Assembly (NCBI GenBank): GCA_025766275.1
Contig: JAFKAC010000145.1
Location: 1-64,000 of the forward strand
Length of the DNA: 64,000 nt
Reading direction: 5' to 3'
From: Lactarius indigo
Taxonomy: Eukaryota > Basidiomycota > Agaricomycetes > Russulales > Russulaceae
Position numbers and translations under genes: made by a program. Below the pieces are notes generated by a model that was not told the origin of the DNA, ran no database searches, and saw nothing but the letters and a program-made list of their open reading frames with translations. Position 1 is the stretch's first letter, and each line of letters starts with the position of its first letter. This document shows positions 48,891-60,693 of the stretch, one piece after another.

Positions 48891-49950
48891 GAATGGGTGC
48901 GGAGCCTGACTCTTTACAGTAGCCGAAGAGGATGACGAGAGATGACGCGATGACGAGTCATGAGAAAACAGATGAGATATGCCGGTGAGAGTCCGTGCAG
49001 GCAAAACATACTCAAGGTGACGGATTCAATAACGTCTAATGAACTCTCTTTTAAGTTTGAATCAGAGGCCCGTCCCGGCAGTCATGAAGATCATTGGACG
49101 AGGATTCTCTGGTCTTGGTGGTTTGTTACTGGAAATCTCATAGAGGCGCACGGGGCACGCTGATACTGTAGGCCGACGCAGCGCCGATGGATGTATATAT
49201 AGAACGGCTCTGAATGTGTCAGAAACCGACATCCTAAGTCACGGCTACTTCTACCTACGCCCCCCATTTCGCAAACTTCATGCACAACATGTATCATCGC
49301 AGATCCGCGACAATGATTCCGCGGGCACGGTTCCTATTAAAAACAGACGGGTTAGGGTCATTGGGTGTGGGGGTGTAGGGAAGGAAGGGAAAGAGGGCCC
49401 ACTCGTGTATGTGTGTCCGTAATGAGACGAGGAGGCCAGGTAGTCCGTGTCTGCCGTAAACATCGACAAACACTCGTTTTGGTTACTGGCGCGTCTTTCT
49501 CCAGTCCAGTGGACTTGTTAAAGTTGCTCGTCCCTTCTCAATTATTGTATTTCTTCTTGCCGTGTGTCTAAAGTAAATCTTCTCTATGAACCTGCATTTC
49601 AACCGACGTTCTGTTGATCGCTAAATTGCACTGTCGACTGCAATTTTCCGCCTCATTGCCTCGAGATCTCGTACAATAATAAGTCCATCCTCAAGTCTTC
49701 AGACACGATATGTGATTGTTCCCCGGTGATGGGTGGCGGGGCAATGTCTAGGCTGAACTGAGCGTTGCGGCCCACGACACTGCATATCCGTCACCATCAG
49801 ATATGCACACATATCGACGTGCCTATCAGCTGTACTTCGAGCTTGGCTCGCGGCATGTGTCCCGTGGTTCCACACTCTCCCGTTCCCTCGTTCTATTATT
49901 CACCCGCTCGAGATCATTCCCTCAAACCTTTCTTTGAGCCTGCTACCCCT
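48891..49950. other. Spacer between duplication copies, no gene recognised
   Basis: About 1.06 kb with no supported coding sequence. It separates copy A of the duplication from the Goodbye-domain relic. Confidence 0.4.
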
Positions 49951-50247
49951 ATGTCTTCGGTTATGAGCACTATAAATGGCAGCGCACCCACCTCTCCACA
50001 GCCACAGACACCTCGTCCTTCAAAGCCATCTTTGACAACGCCTTGGAAGAGTACGAGAAGAAAACCTCACCATCCGGTTGCTGATAATCTACGGATCTGT
50101 GACGCGGCCGATGCCGTTCTGAACGTGCTTCAAGAATACGTACAGGCATACGAAGCATCTCGTAATGGAGACCAGAGATTGACCAAGTTACTCAACCCAA
50201 TGATCCATTATTTTCTGCCGCACCCGGCGAAGATGCTGGCTTGGTGA
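49951..50247 (+). pseudogene. Relic of a fungal STAND N-terminal Goodbye domain
   Basis: From ATG 49951 the frame gives MSSVMSTINGSAPTSPQPQT, and the shifted frame gives FKAIFDNALEEYEKKTSPSG before a stop. Returning to the first frame gives HPVADNLRICDAADAVLNVL, then QEYVQAYEASRNGDQRLTKL and LNP. Together these are the helices of the domain that starts many Agaricomycete NACHT/STAND proteins. At least two frame changes, around 50000-50085, are needed, and the sequence stops shortly after LNP without the usual YAFSATLGEG continuation or any NTPase. I conclude it is a broken 5' fragment. A short intron cannot be ruled out but would not restore the missing downstream part. Confidence 0.6.
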
Positions 50248-50473
50248 GTTCCGAGTATCCGTCCCTACCCCGAAGAGGTGGCCTAATTGGCTGCATTGAG
50301 CTTTTCTGAGGTCTATTCTCTAGTGTAAATACAGGATGTATATATATGAGGAGAGGATCCACGAATTTAGTAGAAATTTCCAGCATTAAGCTGGATACCA
50401 GGGGACAATTGAGTAAAAGTCGAAAGCCACGAAATTTTTGAGAAGGCAGAGAAAGGCCCGCACGAGATAGGAA

Positions 50474-51950
50474 CATGTTCGTTTCTGACTTCAGTTCTCT
50501 CGGCAAGCCCTAGACTGGGATATGCTCATCCTCGCCCGTCAGCACCTTGATTATTTGGGTTATTGACTAACCCTCACTCAACATTCGCGTTACACGAACA
50601 GCGCTGATACGACTCGAACACAAAAATAGCGATACCTTCTTCCGCGCCACATGGATCTTTCTCGTTTCGTCCTTCCCACTTTTTTAAAAATACATCTCAG
50701 TATGCGGCGTCGTGTGGCACTCTATTTGGGGATCGCTTGAGCGAATCGGGACAGCGCCCATCTGGGCGACTCCTGGAAGCTTATCGCCAGCCTGGCATCT
50801 AGCCACCCTTGATAACTTACATACAAATCGGAACGAGTGGTGCTTACCGATGAGGGAGGGCCGCGCAGACGGCAGACTGTCGTATTCACTAGAGTTCATT
50901 ACCGCGGGCTATACCATACGTTCAGCTAAATTCGCAGTGGCTTCGGCAGCGGCAAACTCACAATCTGGCCGAGCTCGCCACGCTACTCTTTGGGCCCAGG
51001 CATCTCGTGGGAAGACTAAAATACAACGTAAGGCAGATAGAAAGATACAGCAGCTCCATCTCGAAACGAGACGCACACTCCAATGCTTTGAATCCGAGTC
51101 GGGTCGGGTACCGCGGCGACTTGCCTGTAGGCGGGGCCAGCACACGATGCGAAGCCGCCCACGTAAAATTCGTAGCCAGCTCGAGACCTGTGTACACCGC
51201 GGCCCAACGTGAGGCCAGATTGTACACATTTACCCGCACTACGCCCCGCCAACGCGTTTCGACGACAGCGGAAGGCAATTACAGAAATAGATGCGTACGG
51301 ACGTGGAAGCACGTCAACAAGTCTCCCAGACAAGTCTTGGGCCGCAGGCCGGGGTGATCCGACGCCAGCAGCAGCTCCAAAAAGACTATGAATTACAACA
51401 AACGATTGGGCCCGGACTTAGGATAGCTTACCATTTTCAGGCTTTTTGAATTGATCGAGCTGAAACGAATTGGTTGTTCCGTGGCCCCACAAACCAGACG
51501 CCGGAGCGAGTGATTATAGCCTCCTGGCCGTGCAGCTGCGTCGTGAACAAGTCGGTGGATGTGATGTACTGTACTTTTGCGCGAGCGCGAGCGCCTCGCC
51601 ACCAGCCGCACAAACTTCAAGTCGTAGCCCAGACCCCTGATAGCCGCTAAGCAATACCGCACGAATGCGGTCTTGAAAGCTTGAACCCCGGAATGTCCGG
51701 CTTTTCTTGCCACATTCAGCGAGGGCAGGAAGGGGGGAGGCAGGCGTTGATCATCACCTGATCGGTCCAAACGCGTTTTTTTAATTATAATTCTCGCTTC
51801 TAAGTCCCAACCGCAACCGAAAAGAAACGTGGGGGAGGGCAGGCAAGGGCGAGGGTAAGAGGTATAAGAGCCTACCTGCACCGGACCCGCAGGCGCAAGC
51901 ACTCGGGGTAGTCGTGAAGTCAAGCCATGGTCAGAGTCGATCCTCGGTGG
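50474..51950. repeat. Segmental duplication, copy B (decayed)
   Basis: Tandem counterpart of 46905-48890 with many substitutions and at least two large internal deletions. Its right boundary near GGTCAGAGTC(G/A)A matches the position just upstream of the oxygenase ATG in copy A. Confidence 0.82.
50697..51940 (-). pseudogene. 2OG-Fe(II) dioxygenase pseudogene (tandem copy)
   Basis: Minus-strand fragments still readable: FKTAFVRYCLAAIRGLGYDL near 51650, RPYA..VIAF near 51290, ASHRVLAPPTGKSPRYP near 51150, and a stop at the position equivalent to the active gene's (50699-50697). Compared with copy A, most of the first coding exon is missing at about 51912, where the sequence jumps from AAGCACTCGGG to GTAGTCGTGAAG. 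The exon with the His-x-Asp iron ligands is missing near 51496. Frames do not connect. It cannot code for an active oxygenase. Confidence 0.8.
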
Positions 51951-52448
51951 CATTTTTCCCTTTGTATTTTGTAGTTCAACATTCAATCTCGAAGCTGAGA
52001 CCGACTGAGACTGGTCGTAGCCAGCTACATTCACAGAGATTGTAGCTGGACCAAAGGCGCCGCTATCGTTACCAGGAGTGAAAGGAACTTTTGACATGTC
52101 GGACCCTTCAGAGCGCCCATACGGTCTTATGCTTGAGCTTATGGTAGAAACGGTGGTGTGGAAGAAAGGATCGAAAATGCCGTGATATAGGGTCAAGGTC
52201 TGGGGCCTTGGGTGAGCATAGTGTAAATAGTCAGGTTATTGCGTCGTGCTACCGTGATGAACGTTCCTTGTTGAGTTCGCAGTGCGCGCACTATTTGTGC
52301 AGCCTCGCGAGGAGTCATAAATTAAGCTCATTAGTAAAGGTCATGTACTACATGCCAGATTGTCTCGTCTCTATTTTACTTGCAATCGTCCAATGGCGTC
52401 CCTCGTGACCTGGCCCGTAGTTGAGAAAACAAACACCGTGAAAGATCA
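51951..52448. other. Intergenic, no gene recognised
   Basis: About 500 bp between the duplication and the DUF6534 gene stop; nothing recognisable. Confidence 0.4.
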
Positions 52449-54217
52449 TTACGCCCCGGAGCTCCCGACGTACGCTTGATTGCGATACGATTGGGATGTG
52501 ATTCGCGGTGTGCCTGTCGTGAATGATTCAACGTCATCTTGCCCACCAAAGTTTTGGCTCGTGTCCTGTCCCGCGTAGTCTTCCGACGAACTTGCTATTA
52601 ATACGGCCGTCGAAGGCCTCTTAAACTCCGTATGCATGATTTCCGACGTGGGCTGGGAGCTGGCGGTGAAAGCGAACGTCCCGGGTGGAGATGTAACCAC
52701 AGTTCTGTGCCCCTCACGGAGGGAGATCCGATTATTCAGAGAGACGAGGAGGGTGTTGGAATATCTGCACCGGCACACGCCAACTGTCAGCCATGATGTA
52801 ACGAAAATCACAAGATAGGTCTCACAATTTTCCAAGGATGGCAGTTCTGTGAAGTGGTGTTTCAGATACGTTGGACCCGGATGGACATAGTAAGATAAGT
52901 AGAGACGTACGGGCAGGTGAACCAGCGCTTGTCCTACGACAAGGTGGCGGGATCAGTCATCGAACGGAAGAAATTAATAATCACTCACAGGGAATATGGC
53001 GAACATCAAAAGCGATACGATTCCCACGGTCACTGAAAGCAAACGATTAAACCAAGTAGCGCACCAGATCCGAGGGTTGGCTTACTGGTCAATACGTTGG
53101 TCTCGATTGTCAAGCGAACGACTTTCGATAAGACGTGGTCACTGTAGTTTCTACCTCCTTCACTGCGTCGTCGTACTAGCTGTGGTAGCGACGAGGGGAG
53201 AAATCAGTATGGACGCCCATAAGCAAAGCGCCAAGAATTTACGTGGTAAAGCATCGAGGCGGCAATGAGGATGTCGGACAAGGCATTTCCGCTCACCCAA
53301 ATCTGTAAGGGTCGTCGTTATTAGCGAAGAGTCGGGAGGAAGCAGGTAACCTGCAGATACGATGGCCTTACCAAGGCGAGTACCTTGAGCACTCGGCCAG
53401 TCACGAACTTCTTGTGGATATATACCTACGGAGATGAGCCAAATTGGAAATAGTTTGGGACAGACGAGACTTACATAAACACCCCCAATGCATGCACCCA
53501 CTACGGCAGTAATTGAGCACTGGGAGGTAGGAAATTGAAGTAGAGGCGCGAGATTGATACGATAGACTCACGAGACATATGATCACGCCTATGAATAGAA
53601 ACCGGTACGACCTCTCGCTGAGTATCCAGATGCGATACACGAAAAAAAATTGGACGGCTAATGAAACGATGGATCCGATAATGGGCACGTCGAAGCCGGA
53701 CAGGTGGGGAGAGGTGAGGCGTCCTATATTGCCGAAGCCGGAGACGAGCCAATAGTAGAGGTCCGCTCCAGTGAGTGCTGTCTGCACCGTTTCGATCAAG
53801 AATATAGAGTATACTGCAGGGGAGCTGTTGTCAGGACGGAGTGCACAACCTGCAAAACGGGACCGAAGTAGTACATACCTAGTAGCTTGAGGGGTGTCCT
53901 ATCTCCTGGGAAATTATAGGTGTACACGTCTTCACCGCGAATGAGCTTCGAGGATGGAGACAGGCAATAAGAAACTCACAGAGCTGAACGACGAGAACCC
54001 CATACAAAGTCCAGTTCCACAGAGCTCCCAGCAACTAAAAAAGTGGGGAAGCATGTACCATCATCGATATGGAAGACTAAGCACCACACATACCATCGGG
54101 GCAATGCTACGGAATGAGGAGTCAGACTCGTGCTGTATGAACTAGTGCCAAATACAAAGACACTTACATCTCCTCAAGGTTTGGAAGGGCGGGGGGAGTT
54201 GGAGGGGGAGTTGACAT
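52449..54217 (-). CDS. DUF6534-type multi-pass membrane protein
   Basis: From ATG 54217 (MSTPPPTPPALPNLEEM), short exons lead to IFLIETVQTALTGADLYYWL, VSGFGNIGRLTSPHLSGFDV, then PIIGSIVSLAVQFFFVYRIW and ILSERSYRFLFIGVIICL. The C-terminal exon has RYSNTLLVSLNNRISLREGH, which is the KxYxNSLLATLNxR-like end of TM7 in this family, and a Ser/Gly/Gln-rich tail to TAA 52451-52449. The family is abundant in basidiomycetes, has about seven TM helices and a C-terminal cytosolic tail, and has no established function. Exon borders between 52840 and 53400 are approximate. The gene looks intact in the parts I could join. Confidence 0.75.
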
Positions 54218-55697
54218 GGTTTGGGGATGGTGTACAGAGCCAAGCCGGTCAAGAACAGTGATCCCTAATGGTCCGGGGGCGGAGGTGGTCTGGAGAATAT
54301 AACGGGGTTGGGAGAGTGGAGGGGGCCGATACTGCACAGGGAAATAGTGCCCAAGTTTTGATCCAGCCCTCAATATACAATCGGACGAGAGTCGGACGTA
54401 AGATGCTGGGCCAACGTGGCTATGGGCGCACTAAATTGACCCGTGCTGGCTTCCAATCATGTCGCAAGGCGCCAGTTCGATGATGAGCGCTTGAGCGCTG
54501 GCGTGAAGCTCCACTCATCACATGAAAACAACGAGGCGTTGACGTTCACCTGATCTGACACATATGTAGAAGTGTTCAATTCGCCATCATAGTTTGATTG
54601 TGTAGCCACCGCGTTGATCGCCATCCCTAAACTTGAGCGTCAATGGTTAGAGATTCGTATGGTGCACCGCTGCAGGGAGGAGAGCAACCTATGCAGCTTG
54701 GCTATGCAGCTTGGACGTGTGCTGTGGTTTCGGGATCGGGAACGCTCATAAAACAGAACAAAACAAAACAAAACAATTTAGTATAGGTATTTATTTTTAA
54801 TGAAAAATAGAACCAAAAAAATTCAAATTGGCCGTTGTCGCCCGAAAAGCCCTAAAAATGATAGACCGAAGCGAGGGGGACACGAATCATCACCTGGGAA
54901 TTACCTAAGAATGCAGCCGATCCAGATCACCGTACGTAGCAACAAAACACATCCAAAACACATCTGGCCGTATCCAGCTTGGCCGATCCCTTTCCCGTCC
55001 ATTTCCAAGTCATTTCCAAGTAATATCCGCACCGTGTATGACTAACCCGTTGCGTCTTTGATTGCATCTACTCTCTGACTCCAATCGTGTGCCGCTCGTC
55101 TTGTCACGGTGTTTTTCTGCACTACTACGGCATATCATATTCCTTATAGCTCAACAAATAAAATATCAGTCTCGTTCTCTCGACCAGTCGCTCTCTACTG
55201 TCTGTCCTGCTGTACTCCGTCTCATGACTCGACAAAATGAAACAACGACCCGCATTCCGCTTGGTCAACTTCGGTTTCCTTATCCACTTTACATTCACAT
55301 CTCCTACTTTTCTCTTTCAACGCCACATTTATCTTTCTTTGCCTTTCGCCGATTTTGGTTCGGCGTTCTCGTCCATTACACAAGGAAGAAGAGAAGTGCA
55401 AAGGGCAAGGTGGTGAATGATACACTAACCTTGACACTACAGTAACGATGAAAAATCGGGACTCATGTGATCAGTGATCGATCATCGATGATCACTGACA
55501 TGGGCCGGAGATTAAAACTCAGATGCATAATACACCCCCACATTCCAGCAACCGACGATTCACTCTCTACTTTATTTCGAACATTCAGTCGACTTCGCCG
55601 ACACCTAGTCGTGATACAAACAGGAATATAGCACTGCTGTAGTAGTCCAATATCTTGCTAGACTGTTACATTGTCTCTCCCCTCGCCCCTCCCGTCG
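54218..55697. other. Long intergenic region, no gene recognised
   Basis: About 1.5 kb between the starts/ends of two minus-strand genes. It contains an A-rich AAAACAAAACAAAACAA tract near 54757-54776 and a 28-bp inverted repeat (TCAGTGATC...GATCACTGA) at 55471-55498. The open frames at 54800-55045 and 55062-55445 have no conserved feature. It should hold the DUF6534 gene promoter and the 3' UTR of the DHA2 gene. Confidence 0.45.
55471..55498. repeat. Imperfect inverted repeat rich in GATC
   Basis: TCAGTGATC and GATCACTGA arms of 9 bp around a 10-bp loop that itself contains ATCGAT. It lies ~200 bp beyond the DHA2 gene stop, so it may be a 3' UTR hairpin. Confidence 0.5.
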
Positions 55698-58417
55698 TTA
55701 TACTTCCTCCGATCCGCCGGTGCGTTTCTTCTCGTCAATAACGTCTATGGTTGCATGATCTTGTTCTCCGTTCACCCCTTGCAGTGAGTGTTTGCGCTCC
55801 TCTGATCTTTCATCTGATACATCTGCCCCTGCCTCTGCCGCTGTTCTTCCTGACGCTGTTGTGTCTCCAGTTGCTATCTCTTGGTCTGGCTTCGCACGCG
55901 CGGCACCTTGAATCGTAGTCCGCTTTAGAGAATATGCCTTGATAAACAGTACTTCGCCGTCGTGGTCGCGCATGAGAACACTTCCAGGTAGTCTTTAAGA
56001 GTTCTAGCTACTCACCCATGACGAATCCCACCCCGACAACAGGTGTGTTGAAAACCCATATCGCGCTAATCGCCTGCGCATAAGCATGGATTATCTGCCC
56101 CTTTTCGGGTTGCTACAATGATGCGGCGCTCAGTCCAAAAAAAAAACCGATGATTGTTAAAAGTATATACCGGGAGACTTTGGAGCGTCCGGACACTCTC
56201 GGAAAGCGCCGCGGGTGAAGTGTCGAACCCACTTAGGTCAGGAATTCTATTGATCTTCCTCTTGAGAATGCTTGTATAGATCGCCTGTCCAATCGAGATC
56301 CCAACAGTGCCACCCATAGTCCTAATTACGAGCTCAGGGACAGATGCAACGACGTGCACGAGGTCCACGTACCTGAGGAAGCCAAAAGCTCCCGTAGACG
56401 TGGCCATGTCTTTGAGGGGCATGGCGGCTTGCAAGGCAATGAGTGGTGTCTAGGGACAAATGAACGACTTTGAACGCGCAATGTTGTGGCCATACCTGGA
56501 ACAGACACCCGATGCCAATGGCGGCAATCAAGGGATAAAGCACCTTCTTTGCCCTTCGCCAGAGAAAATCAGTCGGGTAGGTAGTGGGTGAGTATGTCGA
56601 GTATGTCCTACGTGTTGGAATGATCATCTAGCGTGATCATTAAACCCCATCCGAGAATCATAATTGCCCAAGCGGCCCAAATTATGCCACGGTATGTTCC
56701 CATGCGAGTAATAGTCACACCCGAGACGGCGGAAATTACAGCAGCACCGAGGGAAAACGGGATCATCCTGAATAGTGTGTCAGGTGGCAACGAACATACA
56801 GTCAGACACCCCCCCCCCCCCCCCCGTGGATCTCACCTAATACCAGCACCGGTTGCAGACGATCCAAGGACTTGGAAGTAAAGAGGAAGGTAATAAGCAC
56901 CTAATAGAATAAGACCATCGCAAATGGGACTCAGGAAGATTCTAAATGGTTTACCAGCAAAGAATGTGACGGCGTGGAAAAAGCATGTAATCAATATGAT
57001 TCCCGTAGTTCGTGTCTGTATTGCGGCGTCAGCAAATGGTTGTCTCCTGCCAAAACAGCAGAAACCAACCCTAAATAACCGAGGGGGAATGATGGGTGAC
57101 CGGGTAGTCAAAATCTCGTTAATTGCGGCGAGGATCAACAGCACGGATCCAACACAGAGCAGTGTGATCGTTTCGGTAGTTGACCCTTAAGACGAATCAG
57201 AAAGTAGATGGAGTCACATAAACCGAACGCACAGCTGGTTTCACCGCTATTCAAACCAATGAGGACACAGACGACACCAGACATGAGCAAGCCCAGGCCG
57301 AGGAAATCGAATTGGCCCAAGTGCTGCTGCAGTGACATTCCCTGGTGCGGATTCAGATTGAGGAAAAAGAATAGTATGACACCAGCGATGCCCCCAGTGG
57401 GTCTACGACATCGGTTGGAAATAAGGTAAAGACGGAAGACTGCTCAGACGCACAAATTAATCCAGAAACACCTGGGATAAACGAACAGAGATGAATGTCT
57501 CAGATGCTAGCATATACGAGCACAGATGTCTCCTCACCATCTCCACGACACATGGTCAGTGAAAACACCCCCAAGGAGAGGCCCAACCACGCTGAGGATG
57601 GAAAAATGTTAAGAACCTGGGGACGACCCGAATTGCGAAACACTTACCTTGCAATTCCCCACGTCGCACCAAACCAGCCGGCATATTTGCCACGACTGTG
57701 GGAAGTGAGCATGTGAATACATAAGAACAGAGAACTAGACCCACTCTTGCAGAGAAACGATGTCGGACATAGTAATCTGAACGAGCTGGATGATACCACC
57801 CCCTCCGATGCCTTGGACAGCGCGGCATATGATTAGCCAGGTCAAGCTTTGTGCAGCGCCACAGAGGGCAGAACCCAACTATGACTTGGTATCAGCGGAA
57901 GGACGAGGGATAGACTATGTACCGGCAACATACTAAGAATATCAAGATGGCGGAGTAAAGAACAGGTTTTCTCCCAATTAGGTCAGACAGCTTCCCGTAT
58001 AGAGGGGAGAGCGCGCTTGCAGCGAGTAGGTACGCGCTGACAAGGGTGTGTGACGGAATTGATGGCGGAAAGTGGATGACGTATATACCTGCCAACCCAA
58101 CTGTAGTTTTTACCCTCACCAAGATGTTCGACGATAGTGGGTAATGCTGTGGCGACGATGGTCTATCGGAAGTAAATCGTCGGCGATGGGGGGGCCATAA
58201 AAATTTGAAAAGGAATGGATACCTGGTCCAATGCGGCCAAGAAAATGCAGGCCATGAGACCAGAAAAGACTATCCCGAGTCGATTGTACGGGAGAACATG
58301 CTGTTCTGTCGCTTTCCAGGAGGCGCCAGCTTTCGGTTTCTCCTGGGCTGATGGCAAGTCCCTGTCGTGGGAAGGTTGCGCGGCCGTAGGGCTAATGTGC
58401 TGAGAAGAAATCGACAT
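55698..58417 (-). CDS. MFS transporter, DHA2 (14-TM) drug-efflux family, copy 2
   Basis: From ATG 58417 (MSISSQHISPTAAQPSHDRD), with exon borders matching copy 1 one for one. TM1 ends LAALDQTIVATALPTIVEH, so the usual Asp is kept. Then come GKLSDLIGRKPV (motif A), PLLGGVFTDHVSWRW, ILFFFLNLNPHQGMSLQQHL, FQVLGSSATGAGIRMIPFSL, TPLIALQAAMPLKDMATSTG and a charged tail ending DEKKRTGGSEEV at 55698. One intron contains a run of 16 C at about 56811-56826. Predicted as a proton-driven exporter at the plasma or vacuolar membrane. It appears intact. The N-terminal hydrophilic head is ten residues shorter than in copy 1. Confidence 0.9.
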
Positions 58418-59257
58418 GAATACAACAGACCGACGGGAGGATGGGGACTGAGTCAGAGGTGGGGGCCGTCAAACAGTCGGCGAGAAGAGTCAGAACAAGG
58501 GTGCATTCGTGGGACAATACATTTAACTGTCCTGTAGTGATTACTGGCAAGGGCTTGAGCATGACCAGTTGTGGGACGAACGAGTTCCTGGGCGCACGAA
58601 GTCGGCACTTTCGGCACGGCATCATCGATTACCCGTCGGCATTATCATTACGTGGCCCTACTCTGGTTCTGTAGATCGCAACCGCATCCGAATCGGCTCT
58701 CACTTTGGGTCATGGAGCAGAGATTCAGCATGGAGAGACAGCCATAGCCATAGAGCAGACACAACTCAATGGCGGGCCCGCAAACACACTCACATTGCCT
58801 ATCTGTACCTTGACACGTGCGTACTATTTGGCATCGAATATGCGGTTCCGAAGAGTCTAGATAAAATTGTTGAGCCCGAAAATAGAACCCATATCTCATT
58901 GTCTCTCTCACAGCGTGAGCGCCAGCAGGGAACCGTCACCCAAGGCGCTCGCGTCTCCACATGACCACAGTTTACTGTAACATGTCTGCCATTGCCATGT
59001 CAATCCGTAAAAGTCCCTGTCATGCGCAAACGTCCATTCATGACCCAAGTCTCCTGGCCGACCCCGACCATGGCGGAATAAGGTTTTCCGCCGGAGTTTA
59101 CCATGCCATCATGTGACCACCTGTGTGAAGGTTGGAGATTAGATTTGACTAGATTAGATTAGCTTAGTAACCAATTTCCACGAGTCAGAGTAATCCGTGG
59201 CAAGCCCTTCGACAACCCTTGTACCCCCTCTACCTCACCTTTCTCTTTCTCTTTGCA
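58418..59257. promoter_or_regulatory. Divergent region between DHA2 copy 2 and the Ran gene
   Basis: 840 bp between opposite start codons. It includes a TAGATT-repeat tract near 59125-59165 and pyrimidine-rich TTTCTCTTTCTCTTTG directly before the Ran ATG, a common feature of highly expressed fungal promoters. Open frames inside show no conserved product. Confidence 0.5.
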
Positions 59258-60371
59258 ATGACTACCGCCGCCGAAATTCCCACTTTCAAGCTTGTGCTCG
59301 GTAAGCCACATCGCCATCTCTGATCTCTTTGCCATCTGAGCTATTCACAATCTGTCCTACTTCCCTCGTGCGATCGATCCGTGATCCTGCATTCTCGTTT
59401 TCATCACCACTCCCGCACTGCCTTTCTTCTCTCTGCTCCTTCTGTGACGCGTAGTTGGTGACGGAGGAACGGGAAAAACCACCTTTGTCAAGGTAAGCGT
59501 GGGATTCGTCACCCTGCGCCTTGACCATCATCTAATCCCAGTTTCTCTTTGCAGCGTCACTTGACTGGTGAATTTGAGAAAAAATATATCGGTGTGTATC
59601 CCCTTACCGCGATCACCTTGTTCCCTATTTTTTTTTTGTTTCACTTCTGCTCATGCGGGCCGCTACAATGCACAGCCACCCTTGGAGTCGAAGTCCACCC
59701 TCTATCCTTCTCCACCAACTTTGGCACTATCGTCTTTAATGTCTGGGATACTGCTGGGCAAGAAAAGTTCGGTGGCCTTCGCGATGGTTATTACATCCAG
59801 GGCCAGTGTGGCATTATCATGTTTGACGTCACGGCCCGCATCACTTATAAGAACGTCCCCAATTGGCACCGCGATCTCGAGCGTGTGTGCGAGAACATTC
59901 CCATCGTGTTGTGTGGAAACAAGGTCGACGTTAAAGTGCGTCTTGCCCACAACTGATATAATACCTTGTCGGACTTTCCTTTCTTGGATTCTAGGAGCGG
60001 AAGGTCAAGACCTCCACTGTGACCTTCCACCGGAAGAAAAGTATCCAATACTTTGAGATCTCTGCCAAGTCCAACTACAACTTCGAGAAGCCTTTCCTGT
60101 GGCTTGCTCGTAAATTGGTTGGGTAAGTCAGCCGTCTCAATACTTTCTCGCACTCGATTTATATATCGACGTTCCAGAAACCCAGCTCTTGAGTTTGTCG
60201 CAGCTCCTGCACTTGCACCCGCTGAGGTTCAAGTTGACTCTGTTCTGATGGAACAGTATAACCGGGAGTTGGCGCAGGTACGATCACCATCTCACCTATG
60301 CGATCATCATCTGACGACGTGCATCTCAGGCTGAGGCTGTTCCCCTTCCAGAAGAGGAAGATGACCTGTAA
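59258..60371 (+). CDS. GSP1: Ran GTPase (Gsp1)
   Basis: Small GTPase that gives direction to nuclear transport and acts in spindle and nuclear envelope assembly. Seven exons: 59258-59300, 59455-59492, 59555-59591, 59676-59935, 59995-60122, 60178-60277 and 60330-60371, giving 215 codons. Seen: P-loop GDGGTGKT (residues 16-23), switch [23 protein letters not shown] guanine-specificity motif, [40 protein letters not shown], and the acidic C terminus EEEDDL bound by Ran partners. Length and motifs equal those of the family; no change in a key residue. The first intron of 154 nt is the longest in the gene. A pyrimidine-rich leader precedes the ATG. Confidence 0.97.
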
Positions 60372-60693
60372 TCTCCTTGTTAACGTGCACTACTCTTATC
60401 TCGATCAACGACATGGCTTGTTCTATACAGCAATTTCTCCTCGTTTTTCCTCCTGCCCCTCTTCTCGTCCATCGTACAGATTCTATGCATTCGAAGCGGT
60501 GAGCCTAATGTGCATGCTTAGTTGTCGTCTTGTGCGTGCGGTTATGGCGTAGTACAAGCTAGACGTATGATGTGGGCTTTCGTACGTACGTTATACTTAC
60601 AATGTAGTCTGCTTTGCCTGTCGCTAGAAAACACGGAGACCCGGTCCGGAGTGCACTCGTGTGAGGTCTGTCCTGCCTTGTCAGTGACCATAC

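Noticed and set aside
56811..56826. Run of 16 C in DHA2 copy 2
   Set aside because: Lies inside an intron and does not disturb the reading frame; may also be an assembly or sequencing uncertainty.
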